This document shows, piece by piece, positions 61,166-64,000 of a stretch of 64,000 nt of DNA; the stretch's first letter is position 1, and each line of letters begins with the position of its first letter. Made by a program: the position numbers and the translations under genes. The stretch is from Buddleja alternifolia (lineage: Eukaryota > Streptophyta > Magnoliopsida > Lamiales > Scrophulariaceae), in contig CM033393.1 of NCBI GenBank assembly GCA_019426215.1, forward strand, positions 9,644,046 to 9,708,045, written 5' to 3'. Under the pieces are notes generated by a model, which was not told the DNA's origin, searched no databases, and was given only the letters and a program-made list of their open reading frames with translations.

Positions 61166-62757
61166 TGACACGACAAAATCCTAGCAAGAGAACTAGGTCG
61201 CGTAAGTAGTAAAGTGGATTTCTAAGTCCGGGGTTATCGTATCCGCAGGGACAACTATAATCTGAGTACCAAGACTACTATATTACTCAATTCTAAATTA
61301 AATTGGTCGATAGAAAGGTTGATTAACTAATTAATAAATACTAGAAAATAAACTAAGGCAACGTCACACCAAATAAAGGGAGGAAATAATAGAGAGAAGC
61401 GATCAAGGCACATGGTTCAACCAATTATGCATTTCGATTGTGATATAGGTTCTATTGGATTATTAGATTGATTTAGCTAAGGCGAAATTCCCTAACGTAC
61501 GTACCACCAATCTCTTGGCATAGCAACCCTACCCTTGGTAAAGATTTCCTATATATCTCTATATGAAAACCCGATCAACGAGGATGCATTTAAGGTCTAG
61601 GACTTCCCCACGTGAATGGAAAGCCACCTAAAGAAACCGAGTCTATCTCTAGTCAGTTTAACTATAGGGTATTCAATGTTTATATCTTCCATAAGTTATT
61701 ATCTCTTGATCTCTAACCTAGGCATTTTATCAAACACTTGGTGATCAAGCAAATGTAGCATTGAGATCAAATATTGAATACATAGCTAAAACAAAAATTA
61801 ATCCAATAAACACCAAAAAATAAACAATCAAAATAACATAAATGGCCTGTCCATGGCCTCAATCAAACAAGTTTAGCTCAATTCATGTCAAAAGTGCAAA
61901 TATAAATCATACAAGTTATAGGAGATTTGAACAAATTCAAGAAACAAATATGTAAAAACTCCCTAATTCTTGTAGAGATGTGGATTCCTTGTGGAATTCT
62001 CCATGTTTTGACCTTCAATCTTCTCTTCTAAGCTCCCTCTCTCTCTATTTTCGTGTGGCAGCTGCTATCCAAGGTGAGTTAGGGTAAAAAATGGCTAAAA
62101 GGGGTATTTATAGACCAACCCGCTGCCTCGAATGCCGCGGCGTTCGCTTGTTGAACGCCACGGTGTTGGCTACTGCATGTGAACGCTGCGACATTCGTGG
62201 ATGAACGCCGCGGCGTTCATCCCCTGCTGCTCCAGCCAGTTTTGGTAAACTTCGCATAACTTTCTCTACCGATGTCGGAATACACTGATTCAAGATGTTG
62301 TAGAATCCTAAAACAAATCTCAAAAACTTTAAAAGAGACACCAAATCCAAAATCAAACGTTAAAGAGGATAAAATTGTCTCACAAGTCACTGAATGAGAA
62401 AACTCCATCGTAAGACGTCTCTTCCGATGACGTTTTCACCTCCTTCCTTACATATCGGATCTTTGTCTTCAACATAATAAATGTACCTTTGCCTCTTATC
62501 TTTCCATTGGTATAAGAAGTGTGTAATTTGGACATGCGTAGAGAAATCTATTCCATAAACTCTAGCACTGCGCAGACAGTTTGTATCTTTATGCATGATT
62601 TACCTTCAATCCTTGTTTTTTTCCTCCAAATGTTATGTTATTCTATAAAATATGAGAAAACAAGGGTCAAAGTATCATATGTGATCAAATTATCAAGGAA
62701 ACAATCAAAACTAAGTCGATAAACGGGGGAAAACTAGTGTAAAAATAACATATATCA
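61166..62757 (-). mobile_element. Solo Athila-like LTR in copy 2
   Basis: On - it starts TGATATATG (62757) and ends GTCGTGTCA (61166), 1592 bp, with a perfect target duplication TAGAC (61161-61165 and 62758-62762). Its 3' ~950 bp matches the other two Athila-like LTRs. A palindrome cluster lies at 62130-62218 and a TATAAATA box at 62105-62112, 18 bp further on. Confidence 0.88.
62130..62218 (-). repeat. Palindrome cluster, GAACGCCGCGGCGTTC x4
   Basis: The copies are 62130-62145, 62153-62168, 62181-62196 and 62203-62218 (perfect 16-bp palindrome). The first and third differ from it only by C/T or G/A transitions; the second also ends in G instead of C. They lie 964 bp from the LTR 3' end. Confidence 0.87.
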
Positions 62758-64000
62758 TAGACACTGCTGATCATCACAGCGCTTGTCAAAGTGCTCTTTC
62801 ATTTCAATCTGAACTGCACGATTATTGTCTGCAATTTCCTGAAATGCTTTAAGTTTTTCGACAACAGTAGCTTGAGCAGTTCCGCTCATGTGGACAATTT
62901 GAGTGTCCAAATTTTTTTATTCGATCTTTGCAAGGTCTTCTTGAATCCAGTGGAGAGCATCTGCGCTTTGTACAGCATGATCACACACTTCTTCCTATGT
63001 TTCTCGTAGGATTAGAGTAAACTCTTGACCACCAGCTTCACTTGGACTAGCCGTTTGAGGAACCGATTTCAGTTTAAACTTGGAAGTGGTCTTCAAGAAT
63101 TCAAGGGAGAGTTGAGTTGCTGAATCAAGAGCTTTGCCTTGCGCTTGTTCCAAATTATCAGCATACTCTACACCCTCAGCAACTGTAACGTCAAGCTTTA
63201 ACTCTGGAAGAGACGCTTCAATAGTTGTGGGTGCACGCCGATTTCAGCATTATAAACACTGGAAACCTAAGGAATAGATGTTGTTTTAGCAACAGCAGGG
63301 GCTTGAGGTTCCATTTCTGTTTGGACGCTTTGAGCAGCCAAGTTCACTTGAGCGTTATCAGCAACAGGCTCAACTAAGGGGACTTCTGGCATAGGTACTT
63401 CCACAAGCGATAGCAGCATGTGGCGATAATAGTCAAATTGAAAGTTCAATTTACCGAGCGCTGTACCCTTGTATGAAAATCAATGCCACTGTCAAGAAGC
63501 TCATAGAGACGACGAGTTGACAAGCAGGTGCCCTGAATGATTGTGTGGAGGGGACTCTCCACTGCCCTAACCCAAATTGGACCTAAGATGTCCAACACAT
63601 GGTTTGGAAATAGCCTTGACTTTGCTTGAGGGAGAAATAGTTCGTTTGTGCGATAAGTCAGAGAGAAGGCTATGAGGCGATTTGTAGAAAGATGAGGAGG
63701 ATTAGTGTTTGCAACATAAAGTCTTTAATACTCTTCCAAATATGGATAAATGGCCTGATTTATGCCCTGATTTTTATCCAGCAAAGAAATGACGTATGAG
63801 TAGTGGACGCTCAGCTCTTTTATGATGGAGGGGAGTAATGTGTAACCCCTGAATGAATTGATGATTGAGCTGTTTATTTTTTGCAGATTTACAGTGAAGA
63901 TGTGATCGAATTGCTTCACTAGATCTATAATCTTAACCATCTACCGTAAGTTCTTGTCACAGTGGCTGGGAGAGAGAGTGAAATCAGACACTGATCGAGT

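Larger units (their letters stand above)
60504..64000 (-). repeat. Tandem unit, copy 2 (runs off the window)
   Basis: A second copy of 57775-59682 shows the same blocks (INSSIINSFRGYTLLPSIIKE near 63890; NFQFDYYRHML near 63449). It is split by a solo LTR at 61166-62757 with a 5-bp duplication. Frames are more broken than in copy 1. The upstream end lies beyond 64000. Confidence 0.8.

Overview
This is 64 kb of flowering-plant nuclear DNA, most likely from a dicot, made almost entirely of nested transposable elements. The evidence is plant-type Ty1-copia and Ty3-gypsy polyproteins, a plant Helitron with an intron-containing Rep/helicase gene, L1-type LINEs with a DUF4283 protein, a CACTA end and a Mutator-type MITE. 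I found no cellular gene that I could defend, and no tRNA, rRNA or CRISPR array. Nearly every coding region carries stops or frameshifts.

Layout. 1-3433: the end of a copia LTR, then the 3' end of a gypsy element with its LTR. 3434-4852: non-coding DNA with an internal ~370-bp-spaced duplication. 4853-28154: a Tat/Ogre-like gypsy element with both LTRs and a 5-bp target duplication. It has gag, protease, RT, two RNase H domains and integrase on the + strand, and a long antisense ORF with a plant-mobile-domain-like region on the - strand. This element was hit twice. A solo Athila-like LTR (7025-8268) sits in gag, and a whole copia element (15869-25693) sits in the antisense ORF; removing each insert restores the host reading frame. 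28270-29231: a solo LTR. 29433-29745: one CACTA end with hairpin subterminal repeats. 30096-39053: a Helitron on the - strand with a phase-consistent multi-exon gene. 39047-39906: a 3' fragment of the same copia LTR. 39907-43814: a LINE on +. 43815-45062: LTR-like DNA and a tandem repeat. 45440-48340: an Athila-like LTR plus gag. 48345-51388: the 5' half of a second copia element, carrying a MITE with a 9-bp target duplication. 51389-52845: an LTR on -. 52853-57620: a second LINE on -. 57640-64000: two tandem copies of an unidentified - strand coding region, the second split by another solo Athila-like LTR (61166-62757).

Three observations stand out. First, the 5' leader of the copia element has four stem-loops with the same loop (core GCTCAGAAAATG) and four different stems, a sign of selection on RNA structure. 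Second, three related Athila-like LTRs each carry 3-4 clustered palindromes about 965-990 bp from the LTR 3' end. All share a CCGCGG core, but each LTR has its own arms (GGA/TCC, GATG/CATC, GAACG/CGTTC), which suggests promoter-proximal binding sites that change together within a family. Third, the Helitron gene contains two consecutive exons of exactly 126 bp, in the same phase and similar in protein sequence, so they are a tandem exon duplication. Several key stops are CGA-to-TGA changes at conserved arginines, as expected from decay of methylated CpG.
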